NCBI RefSeq assembly: GCF_949628265.1
Contig: NC_088790.1
Span: 2,980,545 to 3,044,544 of the forward strand
From: Cloeon dipterum
Lineage: Eukaryota; Arthropoda; Insecta; Ephemeroptera; Baetidae
Length of the DNA: 64,000 nucleotides
Direction of reading: 5' to 3'
Position numbers and translations under genes: made by a program. Shown piece by piece: positions 47,601 to 59,627 of the stretch. The notes under the pieces were generated by a model, which did no database searches, was not told the origin of the DNA, and worked only from the letters and a program-made list of their open reading frames with translations. The first letter of the stretch is position 1; every line of letters starts with the position of its first letter.

Positions 47601-49719
47601 AATAAGTTGGCTGAGACTGGAGCCAGCCTTGGCATGACTTTTGATGAAAGACCAAAAATCATTAGAAGTGGAATGCTGGACTCCATTCGCGACTTGACCC
47701 AATTCCTGGAAAACAAAGCTGAGGAAGGCCCCTTTGACCTGGCTGTCGTCCTCATTCCAGACTATGTCTCTGGACAAAGTCCATACCGTAAGCCTCAGGG
47801 GAAAAAATTATAGATCAAGGCACTTATATTATTTTTTCGCAGCTGTGGTGAAGCAAGTACTGGAGCTGAAGGGGAAAATGCTGACCCAGTGCATTCGAAA
47901 AACGACGATGGGTAATCTCAACAAGCCGAATGTCGTCAGCAACATCCTTCTAAAAATCAACTCCAAGCTAGACGGCAAGAACCACAGCCTGCACAAGGAC
48001 AGCAGGTGTGATTCGCAAGCGAGGCTATGATTTGCACTGTAAAATTTATTCTACACTATTCAGGCCGCCCTGCTTCAATCAGATCGTGATGATCATGGGA
48101 GCAGACGTCACGCACCCGCCACCAGACTCCAAGACGTGCCCCTCAGTCGCAGCTGTGAGTTTTAATTGTTACCTCTCATGGTTTTGAATGATGAAAACAG
48201 AGCTTGATGCTTCAAGACCAACTAAAATCACTTTTTTTAAATTCTTGTCGATTCCTGATGGTTAAATTATTTTCCTACGAAAAATATAGTTATGATGTGC
48301 TTTTTGCATTGCGCCTCTGCTCGCACGTCACAATACATTTTTGATCCGAAATTTGTTTCCACCCTCAGGAAGCGATTGGAACAAACAAAAATGTAGTTTT
48401 GGACTTAAAACAACAACCTCTTTATTTGCCAAACTATTTTGTGGATTCCGATAAATTTACGCAGTTGTTAAGATATATCTCATGGTCATTTTGAACAGTC
48501 GCAAATCTATCTGGAACATTTCTGGGGCGTTTGTTTTCTATGCATTGTAAAAAGTCTAATTAGAACTAAATTAATTAAACATAAAAATTCAGAAAATCAA
48601 AATTATGTTGGGTAAAAAAAACATTATTTCCCCTCATACGAAATCATTTTTCTCTTTGTTTAAAGGTGACTGCAAGCCACGACAAGGAAGACGTGTTCAA
48701 GTTCAACATGCAGTGGCGGCTGCAGCCGCCCAGAGTGGAGGAAATCCTGGACATGGAGAACATAACGTTGGCTCACCTCAAGTACTTTGCGTCCAAGAAC
48801 GGCGGAAAATTCCCCGAACGCATCATCTTCTTCAGGGACGGTGTCAGCGATGGACAGTTTGCCATGGCATTACAATTTTAAATTTGCTTGAGTTTAAGTT
48901 TCTAACCTCTCGTCCTTCAAAGGTGCTTCGCTTCGAACTGTCAGCCATTCTTAAGGCGTGCAGAACCATCGGGCAGACGTACCAACCGCAAATCACGTTT
49001 TTGGTGGTCCAGAAGCGACACCACACCCGGTTCTTTCCAGGCCTAAAAGATGAATTGGCTGATAAGAACGGAAACGTGCCTGCTGGCTTCGTGGTGGACG
49101 ACACCATCACGCACCCGAGGGGCATGGACTTTTACCTCGTCAGCCACCAGAGCATCCGGGTATCCTTTAAAATTCTCTTTAGAAAAGCCCTAAGTAAAAT
49201 TAAAATTATTTTCAGGGCACGTCTCGGCCGACCAAGTACAGGGTGCTGCATGACGACGCCAACATGACTGCGGACGATGTGCAGCAGCTCACCTTCTACC
49301 TGTGCCACTTGTACACCAGGTGCAACCGCAGCGTCTCCTACCCTGCTCCAACCTATTATGCCCACCACGCCGCCACTCGCGCCAAGCACTACTACAACGA
49401 GGGGTAAGTCAGCAATTATTCCAATATCATCCATAACACGCGTATTGATGAACACTTTTTATTTAACTTGTATTTTCAGGTAGCTTTTAATGCTATAAAT
49501 AATTCTTAGCTAATTGAAAATTTGGTAAACATGCGTGTTGACGTAATGAATTAGCCGTTTATGTATGTTTGTCTTCAACTCCACGTTTTTACACAGCAGA
49601 GTTTTCACAGGCGTTCCACTATTGACATCAATAATGAAAAGGATCTCATGGAGGAGAGCGTCAAGCTGAATGAGAGAATGAAGCAGTTCATCCAGAAACA
49701 CCCCATGTTCTTCGTTTAG
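44643..49719 (+). CDS. Argonaute, Ago2-like, tandem copy B with expanded N-terminal repeats
   Basis: Paralog of copy A, also 18 exons: 44643-44673, 44797-45265, 45334-45480, 45567-45672, 46014-46225, 46277-46428, 46480-46650, 46707-46797, 46852-46999, 47056-47175, 47229-47470, 47591-47787, 47843-48005, 48064-48154, 48666-48866, 48923-49159, 49216-49403, 49611-49719; 1024 residues. The N-terminus holds thirteen six-residue repeats (mostly GSPAS plus R or S). Exon 3 lacks about 13 residues covering the GTRGTP stretch of copy A; exon 6 has a six-residue duplication (KSTTLG). Catalytic residues are kept: D about 764, E about 805-806, D about 838 and H about 976 ([10 protein letters not shown]). 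The donor after exon 15 is GC (48867-48868) where copy A has GT. Unspliced, the frame stops within a few codons. Intron 14 is about 510 bp against 61 bp in copy A. The open frame suggests it is functional rather than a pseudogene. Confidence 0.9.
44913..45146 (+). repeat. 18-nt coding tandem repeat in Argonaute copy B
   Basis: Thirteen consecutive 18-bp units encode [30 protein letters not shown] and NWQAFR variants. Copy A has a single GSPASS at the equivalent point. All units are a multiple of three, so the frame is kept. The reverse strand reads as an LDAGEP repeat, which is only a shadow. Confidence 0.95.
48155..48665 (+). other. Enlarged intron 14 of Argonaute copy B
   Basis: The intron carries about 450 bp absent from copy A. 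Part of it, near 48300-48400 (cgcacgtcacaatacattttt, split by variants, then ccaccctcaggaagcgatt), resembles the right-hand terminus of the MITE families in this window. It may be a decayed MITE insertion. Confidence 0.4.
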
Positions 49720-49974
49720 TAGCTCAGTAGCTCCCGTTTTTTCTTGTATTATCTGAACAAAATTGGATTATTCCATTCTTATTTTAATGTGCATATATAT
49801 AGGCCACAAAAGCTGTGAATTGTTAATATAGAAATGTACAGTAGATTTAAATTTAAAACTAAAGAGGGTTATTGTCATTCACTTAATATCAATTGTTGTC
49901 CTAAAGATATTAAGATTGATACATTTATTAGTCAGACAATTATGAATTTATCTCTGTGATACAAGCCATCGTGT

Positions 49975-49980
49975 ATTAAA
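49975..49980 (+). terminator. Likely polyadenylation signal ATTAAA, Argonaute copy B
   Basis: ATTAAA sits where copy A has AATAAA, about 255 bp after the stop codon. This is the common weaker variant. Confidence 0.5.
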
Positions 49981-50390
49981 GTAAGATTGTTTTTAAATGA
50001 TCTATTTCTTTTTTTAATTATATATATAATATCCTTGTTGATTTATAGTTCGTTATTTCAATTGTTTTAATGCGTAAAAACTTTCTTGAGAAATGTTCTA
50101 ATTCCCTCGATCAGAACTTTCAAATTGTCAAATATTACATTTTCTGGTCTTCATAAGATAAAATATGAGCCCTATTTTTATATCAGCGAGCCAGCAGTTT
50201 TTTGTTCTTTAAGGGTCCCAGGCGGCGGCTGGCTGAAACGGCTGTAGCCGACAGTCAAATATCAGGCTTCGCTGGTGCCTCTGAAATTTTTAAAATTGAA
50301 GTTTGATAATTAATTGTTTGAGGGGCCGGAGATTTTTTCGATTGTTTTCACGACACAAAATTAACCGGCCGCGGCAGATAAATTATTTAT

Positions 50391-53300
50391 TCGAGGCTGT
50401 GTCTCTCAAGAATATATATCAAAACACGAACAATATATATTTATATATTTTATCAGCCTTGGAATATATATATATTTTTGTATAATAATCCCTTTAAAAT
50501 TAGAGTTGTACTTTTGATGCGTTTAGTTAAAACCTCCAGAGAAAATCCTAGCAAGCCAGGAAATGATATGACAAAATGGATTAAATTTAAATCATTTTTC
50601 CCTTGAATCACGAGTGATTTACGACGTACGTGATGAGATGGGAGTAAACATATTGCCAATTCCACGAGTGCCTTCCCATTGCGAAGAGTAAGTAGTGCTC
50701 AATTTATACACTACTTTCCGCTCTCGGTCTTTTGATGGATGGCGTACTTTTACAGGATTTTTGCGAGTTCATATACGCGAAAATCGAAAAAGAGGAAAAA
50801 ATGATGGATGTACTCTTCGCTGTAAAACAAGTGGCACACACGATAGCTTGAAAAGATTGAATAACTGTTGGGTCGTCGGTGGATGGCCAGATTCATCTCC
50901 TATTTCCATCATTTACTCGAGCAGGGCGGTATAAGCGAATTTTCTAGCACTCGACGACGGCGGTGGCGGTGGTGGGCGTAAAGCCGAATCCCACAATTTG
51001 GTGTGTGGGCACGCACGCACAGCGCGCGTAATATCTGGATGTGCCGGAGAGCATTGTAATGGAAGCTGACGCAGGTAGGCGGGCGAGCGAAGACTTCACG
51101 GAATTGTCTTCCCTCTAACTTACTTTCGGCTTCATAAATGGCTGTATACCTGGCTGCCGCGCGCGCGTGTGTGTGTCATTCATGCTGCGATTTCAGCCAC
51201 TCGCCCGCCCGCACCAGAGCAGGCAGGGAGACTCGCTTTTTGTTCCAATCCCTGATCAATAGGCCAATAATAATGGCGCACCAGGGGTTCGCCGCTTGCT
51301 TCCCAAGCAACTTTTCCAATTTCCAATGCCACCGTTTTGTGAGCACTATAATTTCCTATCCCGCAGGTGCAATACGCTCTCTTGAGTTGCGTTCCTTGAT
51401 TATCTGTCTTGCGCCTGTTACTTTTTTACCCCCTCGAATCTGTGAATGCAGTTGCCGCCGCCGCATCGTCTCAGCTGCTCACTTATTATTAAATGAACAG
51501 TTCAGTTGTGCAGACGCCGACGTGCTCTAATAAACTCGTTCCGAGAGAATGGCTATATAACCTTAATACTCCCACGATATTAAAATGGAATTCAATAAAA
51601 CGATAAACATTGTTTTTTCGGGAAATAGTTTATTATTCTTAGATTGTTATTTAATGCAAAATAAATAGATTGTTTTTTAGCAGGGTTTCCAAGAACCCGC
51701 ATTTTTCCGGGGAAAAACTAGGTTTTTGCGTTGACAAAGCAAGCATCATTTTTTTATTTTCTTTGTACGATAAAAATTCCCCAAAAAATAAAAATGGCGA
51801 AAATTTCTACTAACGAAGCAAAATCAAGCATTTATTGACAGATTGAGTCAATTTAAACGATTTTAAAAGCTCAAAAATGCATGACTCGTGCTCATTGGAT
51901 GGTTCCGCCATGATTGGAAGCTCAGAAAAAAAATTTCGATCGCCTTTGCTTAAATTTAAATTTTTTTTCTTCCAAATTTCCAGCTATGGAAAGATGAAAG
52001 GGCGATGGAAACGTTTCATTCCTCTTTTGCCATAACGATTCTTCGTATATATTCGTGCGTCATAAGATGGAACCGATATCGCACAGGGAATGAAAAAAAT
52101 CATCATACATAGAGGAAATATTCCGCCCTGCTGCGCTGCGCGAGGAAGATGAGAGAATTTCACTTCGTTTCTCGCTGCGGATGCACGAGCTGCGAAAATA
52201 TTTGGCTGCACTTCTCCGGCTCCCTTTTCATCAGCAGCGGGCCATAAACGCGAGCATCTCATCAGAAAGGAATCTCCTTCAGGAGCAGTGTGTATCGCAC
52301 GCGGAGCGCGAGCAGGCGCAGAAAAAAATATTTTTCGGCCCGACGACGAGCGAGTGCGGCGCGTGCAGACACGTTTTGAATGAACTACTTTGGCGAAAAC
52401 GGTTTTGAGCCCGAATAACAAAGGATTTATGCACAGCTTCCCTGCCGAGATTACACAAATCTGGCGTTGCTCTTTATCCACGCGGCCGCCCGCGCGCACC
52501 CACCGTTTTCCCCGCATGTATATATGTATGTATACATATAATATAGCGCTTTGTGTGCTCGTTCGGAAAAGCATTTCGCCGGCTCTGCTGACTGAGCTCT
52601 AAAAGCCGGCACACACTGCAATTTTGAGTTTGCAGCCAGCGGCAACTCTATTTTTCCTCGTCCGACACGCTGCAAGTCAAAAATGCACAATATGTTGCGG
52701 CGTGATTTTCCATCACAAGGACGTGTACATTTATCTCGCCGGAAGGGAGCAGAATATGCGCGTCCAGATGGAGAGGTTGACCTACATTCGCCCTTATCTC
52801 GAATGATATTCCGTAAATTTCTAGCTCACGTATTTCAGGAGCATGTCGGGGCAGCAGAGCGTGAAATTCTCTTTTTCTTCTGATATAAGGCATTTTTTTA
52901 CTTTATTTTTCAAGTCAAAAGAAGTCGAGGGGCTCTGAGCTATTCAATTTTTAACGCCTTTTCATGAAGCCCCTCTCGCAACTCGCAAATTCGGTGTAAA
53001 TCTTTTACAACCTCGTGAAATAGTCAAGTGCCGGCCCCGTCGTGAAACTCAAGAAAATATGCATGCATATTATGTATAATAAACATCTTTTTGCGCTCCC
53101 GTTGGAGAAAAAGGACAGTGCCGATTTTTATTAAGGCACGTTCGGACAGAGCGGCTGAAGGATTCTTGGTGCGAAGCCTAATCCGTAATCGCGACAAACT
53201 CTTTCCAGACGTGCCTTTCCTTCTCCCGCCTGCTTTTGTCAAGCAAGACAATTCAATTTAAAAAATGATCCTTTTACAGCCACCGGCGGGTATATTATGC

Positions 53301-54299
53301 AGCTTTGCCGTTTTTATACGCGCGCTGCTCCGTCGTCCCGTCCCGGCCGGCGTATATGAAATTCCCCTTAGTGTCGACGTCGACGCTACTGGCCCTCTGT
53401 TTGTTATAAAAAAAGAAGTTTACGTCCCGTACCGTACCTAGGGCTGCGCACCATTTTAATGCGCGCTTTGTCAAACGGCCTTGGAGCGTCCGCTTATTCT
53501 TCTGCTCCGTTCGCTTTCCCGTCTGTCCAAATCCCCAATTTTCGCCTCCGCCGAGACGTTGGCTTTATACTCAACTGGCTTTGCCCGAAATGGAGTAGAA
53601 GCGAAATGCACTGCCTGCTTTTTATTTCCGTCTCCCAGCCGGTGTGCGGTTTGTCTTGTCTTCTCCTCTCGATGAACTCATTTGGATGACTGCACATCCT
53701 CTGATTGCTTTACAATTTCGTGTTGTGATTATACTTCTTACCACCTGAACAATTTCATTGCCACTTTAGCGAGCCGCGCAGTTCACTTGGCTGTTAGCTC
53801 TAGTGTACATTATTGTTATTCAAAACTTGATGGAAAATCACTTTGCACGCGACGCCATTGTCTCCTATTTCGCAATAATGCAGATGTGGAAATTCACAGT
53901 CGGTCTCCGCGAGTAGACGCCATTTGTGCGAGAAACTTTGGAGCCGTTCGATGTTATTAAGAGCCCCTCTACGACAACTCATTGTCTCCAAAACACCCAT
54001 CCCATCACAATTTCGGAGAGAGCTTGCTCAGCCTCGCCTGCGCGCGGGGGTTGACACTTAAAAGTTTCAACGCCAAGTGCGCACTTTGGCGGAATTCTTC
54101 GGCATGCACGCTCCCACCGTAAAATTATACTTCGACCAGATAAAATCTGGAATCGGAGGATTAACGTTGACCTGGATGTCTTTCCCGATCAATAACGCAA
54201 ACATGACTGCGGAATCATTAATTAATTTGAGCTACAAGTTTATTTGCGAGAAGGGCCTGTTAGATTTGATTTAAAGAAAGAAGCACATTTGGAAATTCG
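50391..54299. other. Intergenic DNA without recognised genes
   Basis: Contains TA-rich microsatellite-like sequence near 50410-50480 and GC-rich stretches at 50950-51500 and 52100-52620. Frames up to 196 codons (51984-52574, minus) show no domain or conserved motif. No RNA gene seen. Confidence 0.35.
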
Positions 54300-54620
54300 T
54301 TTTAAAGTCGGTTTTTTTACAATCCGACATGAAAATCGGTGGAAACGTAAAAACCGTTACTCGGTTTGAACCTAGCCAGAAGAAAACGTTGAATTTTTCG
54401 TTTTACTAGGTTAAAACAGAAGTGACCAATCAGAGAAGGAATTGGTTCTTTCTGATTTGCCAGATCGAGGATCGAGACAGCAGCGCCACAGTGACATCCA
54501 AATGCTTTTGTTGCTTGCGCTGGCTGTCACTGTGGCGCTGCTGTCTCGATCTTATTGTTAGTTCCAATCAGAAAACAACTGTCCCTTCTCTGAGGTCATT
54601 TCAATTAAGCAAGTAGCCAA
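54300..54620. mobile_element. Family 2 CCAAT-bearing element, truncated, with inner inverted repeat
   Basis: Contains aaaatcggtggaaacgtaaa, gtgaccaatcagagaagg and a strong inverted repeat pairing gatcgagacagcagcgccac (about 54470) with its complement near 54535-54552. The CAGTGC-ATCGATT termini are not visible, so it is truncated. Confidence 0.6.
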
Positions 54621-56070
54621 AATAAAGCAGACCAATTTAATATTCCTCTTCATGTTGCATTACCGTCAAGCAAACGAATCACAAAGCCAGGCGAAAATTA
54701 AAAATGTTTAATTAAGGATAATTTACATTTCCATTGTGTAAACGCGGGCGGGCAATTTCTCCCTTTTAAAACGCGACTGGCGCAATTTACTATGCAACGC
54801 GCGTAATATTGTTTCGCCGTTTCCACGCGGCGCAGGTTGGAAAAAAAGCGTCGAGAGTTGTGTGTGTGTGCCACTGCCGCCGCTGCTGCGGGGTTAAAAA
54901 ATGATGACGGCGGACAAAAGTCTCCCCTAGTTAGTCTGGCCGCGCCAATAAAACAAAAGCCCATTGAAAGTAAAATCCGGCAGCTTATTTTTGCGAGTGC
55001 ACCCCTGGGGGGAATAAATCACAACCGGACGTGCTCATTTGGGCGCGATATCGTGAATTCGAATTCCGCGCTCGTCAAAAAAAAATTCATCAGCGGCCGC
55101 GAACAATTGAGCCGCGGCCGCAAATTGAACAATGTTTGCTTTTTCAACCCCTGATGCGACGAACGGGCGCAATGTCCGAGAGATAAATTGCAAACTAAAT
55201 TTAGAAGTTTGCGCGCGCGTGGCGGGCCAATTTCAATTGAAATATGGAGCAGCTTATTAAATCCTGCGCGGCCTCATAATGCACGCGCGCGCACTTCTCG
55301 GGCCGAGATTCATATTTTCCTGGCGGACACGTCATTATATTAGCATGCAAAGTGGGCTAGCTCTGGCTAGGGAGAGCATAAAAATTCATGAAATATTAAA
55401 AATCTCGGCATATGCGGAGCCGTCGAGAGGGGAAAGAGGATTTCCTCGGACGCGGGTTTTCATTACTGCGGGCGCACAGCATGAAAAATTCAAGCCGAAA
55501 TTACGACTTTATTGCCGGCAACCGCAAACACGCAGTTCAAATCCCCGAGCAAATGAAATCAAGTACGCGAAAATACACCCTCCTTCCCTTATTCTCTTCC
55601 GTCGGATTTGCTTTTTCCTGTGTGCGCGACCAGAAAAAAAGCAAGGGGGAAGGTGCTGTGCGGTGTGTTTCCATTCCGCACCGCGACGCGAAATGTTTGC
55701 GGTCAATGAAAAAAGTGACCGACAGCACAGAGTTGGAGAAGTCTGCAATTTCCGTCCGAGCGGCGCCACAATGATAAATACGGTGGGGACAAAAAATGTG
55801 CCAAACTTCCCCGCACATAAATAACTCTTTTTCTAACAGCTTTATGGTTCGAAGGTAGAAATGCAGTCTATATAGTGACGCCAATTTCGCTCCAAAGTTC
55901 GTCAGCAATAAATCGCTTTTTATTAATGAAATGCTTTATTGGATTCCACAGTGATGATGCCACTACACAAAAACGCGAATGTTATTTTTCATTTCAATTT
56001 TTACCTTTCGCAATCATAGCGTCCAACGTACCCGCCATATTTATTCTACAAAAAATCTGCTTTCTCTGAC
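54621..56070. other. Intergenic DNA without recognised genes
   Basis: GC-rich in parts (54800-55700). A NotI-like gcggccgc palindrome pair lies near 55092-55122. Frames of up to 181 codons have no recognisable domain. Confidence 0.35.
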
Positions 56071-56456
56071 TTTAAAGAGCGTCTTTGACGATGTTTCTGA
56101 GCACACCAATCGATTCTTGTGGGTTGAATTAGGTAAAGTGGATCTTTTTTCCGAACAAAAAAGGCAACGCGACTTGCGAAATTTTTTTCCCGCCAAAACA
56201 ATATGAATGCGAGAAGTGCGCATGCGTGAGAGCTGATTTGAGCACTTGCAGAGAGATCGCCTGTACGAATGACTTCTTTGTCAGATCCAGCCAGCTCTCA
56301 CGCATGCGCACCTCTCGCATTCATATTGTTTTGGCGGGAAAAAAATTTCGCAAGTCGCGTTGCCTTTTTTGTTCGGAAAAAAGATCCACTTTACCTAATT
56401 CAACCCACAAGAATCGATTGGTGTGCTCAGAAACTTCGGCAAAGACGGTCTTTAAA
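56071..56456. mobile_element. Family 1 palindromic MITE, copy D (best preserved)
   Basis: Both ends carry tttaaa: the left as tttaaagagcgtctttgacg, the right as cggcaaagacggtctttaaa. The two arms match closely over about 150 bp each, with cgattcttgtgggttgaatt on the left and its complement on the right, a change from the cgattcttgagggtcg of other copies present in both arms. The tgcgcatgcg motif is kept on both sides. Confidence 0.85.
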
Positions 56457-56709
56457 CCCTTCCAACTCATCCACATTTTTAATACCGGCTGGTAAATGTC
56501 AAATGAGACAATCTTTTATTGTTTATGTTTGTAAATATAATATTTGGCTTTGTGATTCGTTTATTTGAGGGGGTTGAAACGCAACATAACGAGGAATATC
56601 CAATTCATCAGTTGATTTCAGGCTAATCTCACTAAAATCTGCTTGGTCCAAATAATTGCCCGCATTAATTTCGGCGGATATTCGATTGGGCAGGAAAATT
56701 CGGACAACG

Positions 56710-56772
<63 letters not shown>
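56710..56772. repeat. (GA)n microsatellite
   Basis: About 63 bp of uninterrupted GA dinucleotides. Frames across it are artefacts. Confidence 0.95.
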
Positions 56773-56773
<1 letters not shown>

Positions 56774-57829
56774 AAAGCCGTCAGCCGCAGAATTAACAGT
56801 TGGCAATAATTTGGGCCTTTCATCTGCGTGCGATATAATTGCTGGAAATCAATCAGCGCGGTCGGGTGAAATTTAACAGAGCTCACTATCACTCTGACGC
56901 CACTCGCTGGGCGTCTGCCCAGGCTGCATTAATCAAAAATTCCGCTCTGTTAACGCACACCTCCGCCGATGATTTACGCTTGGCCTGGCGGCCATCCGGC
57001 CGAGGACCTTCATTATCTAATCTTCATGCTGGCTGGCTGCACGGATGGATGAGCGTGATGAGCCAGCCGTAGCCATGAATCCGCAGCGAGCTGCTGAGTG
57101 CGAGCGAGAGAGAGCCAAATGCTCTTGCACTCAAACCGACTCTAATGCACGCCCCGTGAAATATGGCCTAATATTCATTTGCCCGGCCATTTATTTGCCC
57201 ATTGTAGCTGCCTCAAGAGTCGCAAATTTCAGTGTCTGATTCGTCAGCATTCTGCCTAGCCTCCGGCGTGAAGCGAAACTTTGTGTGCCGTGTATAATAA
57301 TGATGCCGGCCCATATCACCATCCAGCATCCTGGATGGCGTCGGGTGCTCCGTGGTTTATTGTCCGCGCTCGCAATATGTGCGCACATGCGAATTGAACT
57401 TTTAATAACGCCCAAGAACAATATTACATTTTCAACGGGTGAAATTCACGCAGCCACCCGTGGATTGCGAACAGACATGAGATATATAGCGCTCTTAAAG
57501 AGGATATCTGCTGCAAAATGGTTACCTTCTCTAAAATAGGGAAAATGCTCAAATAATCCAGATTTAAAATTCCTAGAAGATTATCATCCTTAACTTTTGT
57601 ATAATAATAAAGCAGCGAGCACTTAAAATCTATTTTCATGAGAATTTGTCAGTTTTGAAACGTTAAGCATTTTATTTCTTTTGCCACTGGATTGGCCACT
57701 TGTTTCTTTTCCACTTGAATCGATCAATAAACGGTTTCCTCGAGTTATCCGTTTGATAAATGAGTGAATTCTTTGAAAATTACTCCATTTTTGATGTTAA
57801 ACACATCCACCAGATTGTGGAAGATAGAT
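56773..57829. other. Intergenic DNA without recognised genes
   Basis: Mixed composition. No coding exon, RNA or repeat recognised. Confidence 0.35.
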
Positions 57830-58030
57830 CGTGGGAATTTTGAATAGGGGTTTAGTTTTTGGAAATTTTAATAAAGGCGTGTCATACGTGTCGCAAAAGC
57901 GCGGGAAAATCACGATATATTGTCAGAAATCCCGGTAAATTTGAAATGGGGGCGTGGTTCTTCATACAATTATGATAAGAAGGCGTAACACATGTTGATA
58001 AATCGCGGAAAACAGATTTTTAGGATTTTC
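57830..58030. repeat. Dispersed GGCGTGG-type repeat block
   Basis: Contains taaaggcgtgtcatacgtg, tcgcaaaagcgcgggaaaa, tgggggcgtggttc and agaaggcgtaacacatg, matching the 61.4-62.0 kb unit for a little under two periods. Confidence 0.65.
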
Positions 58031-59627
58031 AACTAAAATCCTCATTTAATTATCAATCTACTGGGTCCATTGATATGATCTAAATTAATGTGTCAAAATG
58101 CTTATAAGTTTTTTCTCTCTGTATCAATCGACTTTAAAGAGGATAATATGAGTATTGACTCTTTTTCACGTAATCTTTTCTGCGCTCTATGCGATCGACG
58201 CGATGTGAAACGTTAGAGAGAAGAGCTCTTCTACTCGGAATTCTGCGACTTGCTGAGAATTTGACGAAATAGCATCAAAATAAATTGTGAAAGGCCGATC
58301 GCCTTTCATATAAAAAGCAAATCCAATAAAGTGGAGCTGGTGCTGGATTGTCTGAATAAAAGGGCAATTTGAAGCTGCTGCACGGGGTCTGGGGCGTCGT
58401 GGAAAATGGCGAAGACGGCGCAAATTCTCAATAAAAGTCGTCTTATTTTCATTCCGTTTGGCAATCGTGCATAAAAGAGGAAGAATGACGCAGAAGGCGA
58501 TTTACCCGGACATAAATCCCTGGCACAAATCAAAGTCCCTCCAAAACGGCGCCGGCGTCGATGGGTAATTCAATTTTCCTAAAGCCACTGCGAAAGTTTT
58601 AAAACTTTGAAGCGCGCTGAGCGATCATTACTTAAATAAGCGAAGATTGCGGCTGTTTTAAGAACTCTGCTGGCAAACTTCTGAGAACTATCTCATTTAT
58701 AATAAAATTTCATTAGGAAAGTTGCGCAAGTGGGACGCAAAATAATTGTCCGAGTGCTTTCAGTTGTTTCGCGTTATTAACGCTGTCTCGCTGTGTTTCT
58801 AAACTGCACACCGGCTGGAAAACGAATGCAGCGCGCTGCCGGTGCATAATTCACGCTAATACCGACCGCATTATCTGCAGAAAAACGAGCCCCGGCGCAC
58901 ATGTGACTAATCCCCCTCGTGGGTATATGGCGTTTATAATTTGCATGTGCAGCGATTCCCGGCTTGCCAGCCTCCCGTTCCCACGCGCAAATTCGATGTA
59001 TAATATGCATACGGCCGCACACACATGGCGAGCCATTCAATTGCCAGAGGTTATCGGACAACGGGTAATTCTGTATATTATTATTTGAAACGCGCGCGTC
59101 GCTGCTTTACTCGCCACCGCAGTCATTGCTTTGTCCGCGCGTCCGCTGCAAATATTTATGCAAGTAGTGCATTAGCCGTTCTATTGTTTCATTGCCAAGT
59201 CAGTATTTCGTGAGAGGTTTAGCTGTTTTACAACCAGGATTTGCTAATGGAAGAATAATTTGCGCGAGCCCCTGGCGTGTTATTCCATCTGCTTAGCACA
59301 ACTGTGTTGCGGCACAGTATATATCTCTCTCAAAAAAGGGGATGTTATTTATGGCATGACATGTTTCCTATTATATGAAAATCTTTGAGTGCGTGACCCC
59401 TGACCTTCATGCGTCAGGTTTACGAAAGGAAGAGTTACTTTGAGATGTTCAAAGGAGGATGCCTTTTTCTCCAAAATAACTTTTTGAGCACAGGACGGAG
59501 GTTCGGGCTTGTGAACTGTTAGAATAGAGAGGGTTGTGTCGCCAGTAGGGCGGGTGATGACGTTCTTTAAATTTTTTCACTTGGCTTATTTGATGCACCC
59601 ACAGCCGGTGATTCAAAATCCATTTTT
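58031..59627. other. Intergenic DNA without recognised genes
   Basis: No convincing coding or RNA feature. GC-rich stretch near 58780-59130. Confidence 0.35.

Larger units (their letters stand above)
44225..50390 (+). repeat. Tandem segmental duplication, unit B
   Basis: Direct-orientation counterpart of unit A, somewhat longer because of an expanded coding repeat, a longer intron 4 and a 450-bp insertion in intron 14. Upstream, gene and 3' flank are collinear with unit A. Confidence 0.85.

Noticed and set aside
48605..49267. 220-codon plus-strand frame
   Set aside because: It runs through exons 15 and 16 of Argonaute copy B and the introns around them in the wrong frame; the PIWI-matching frame differs and is spliced.
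51984..52574. 196-codon minus-strand frame
   Set aside because: GC-rich sequence with no motif, no homologous look, and no supporting splice or polyadenylation context.
55279..55824. 181-codon plus-strand frame
   Set aside because: Basic, low-information product in GC-rich DNA with equally long frames on the other strand; no domain recognised.
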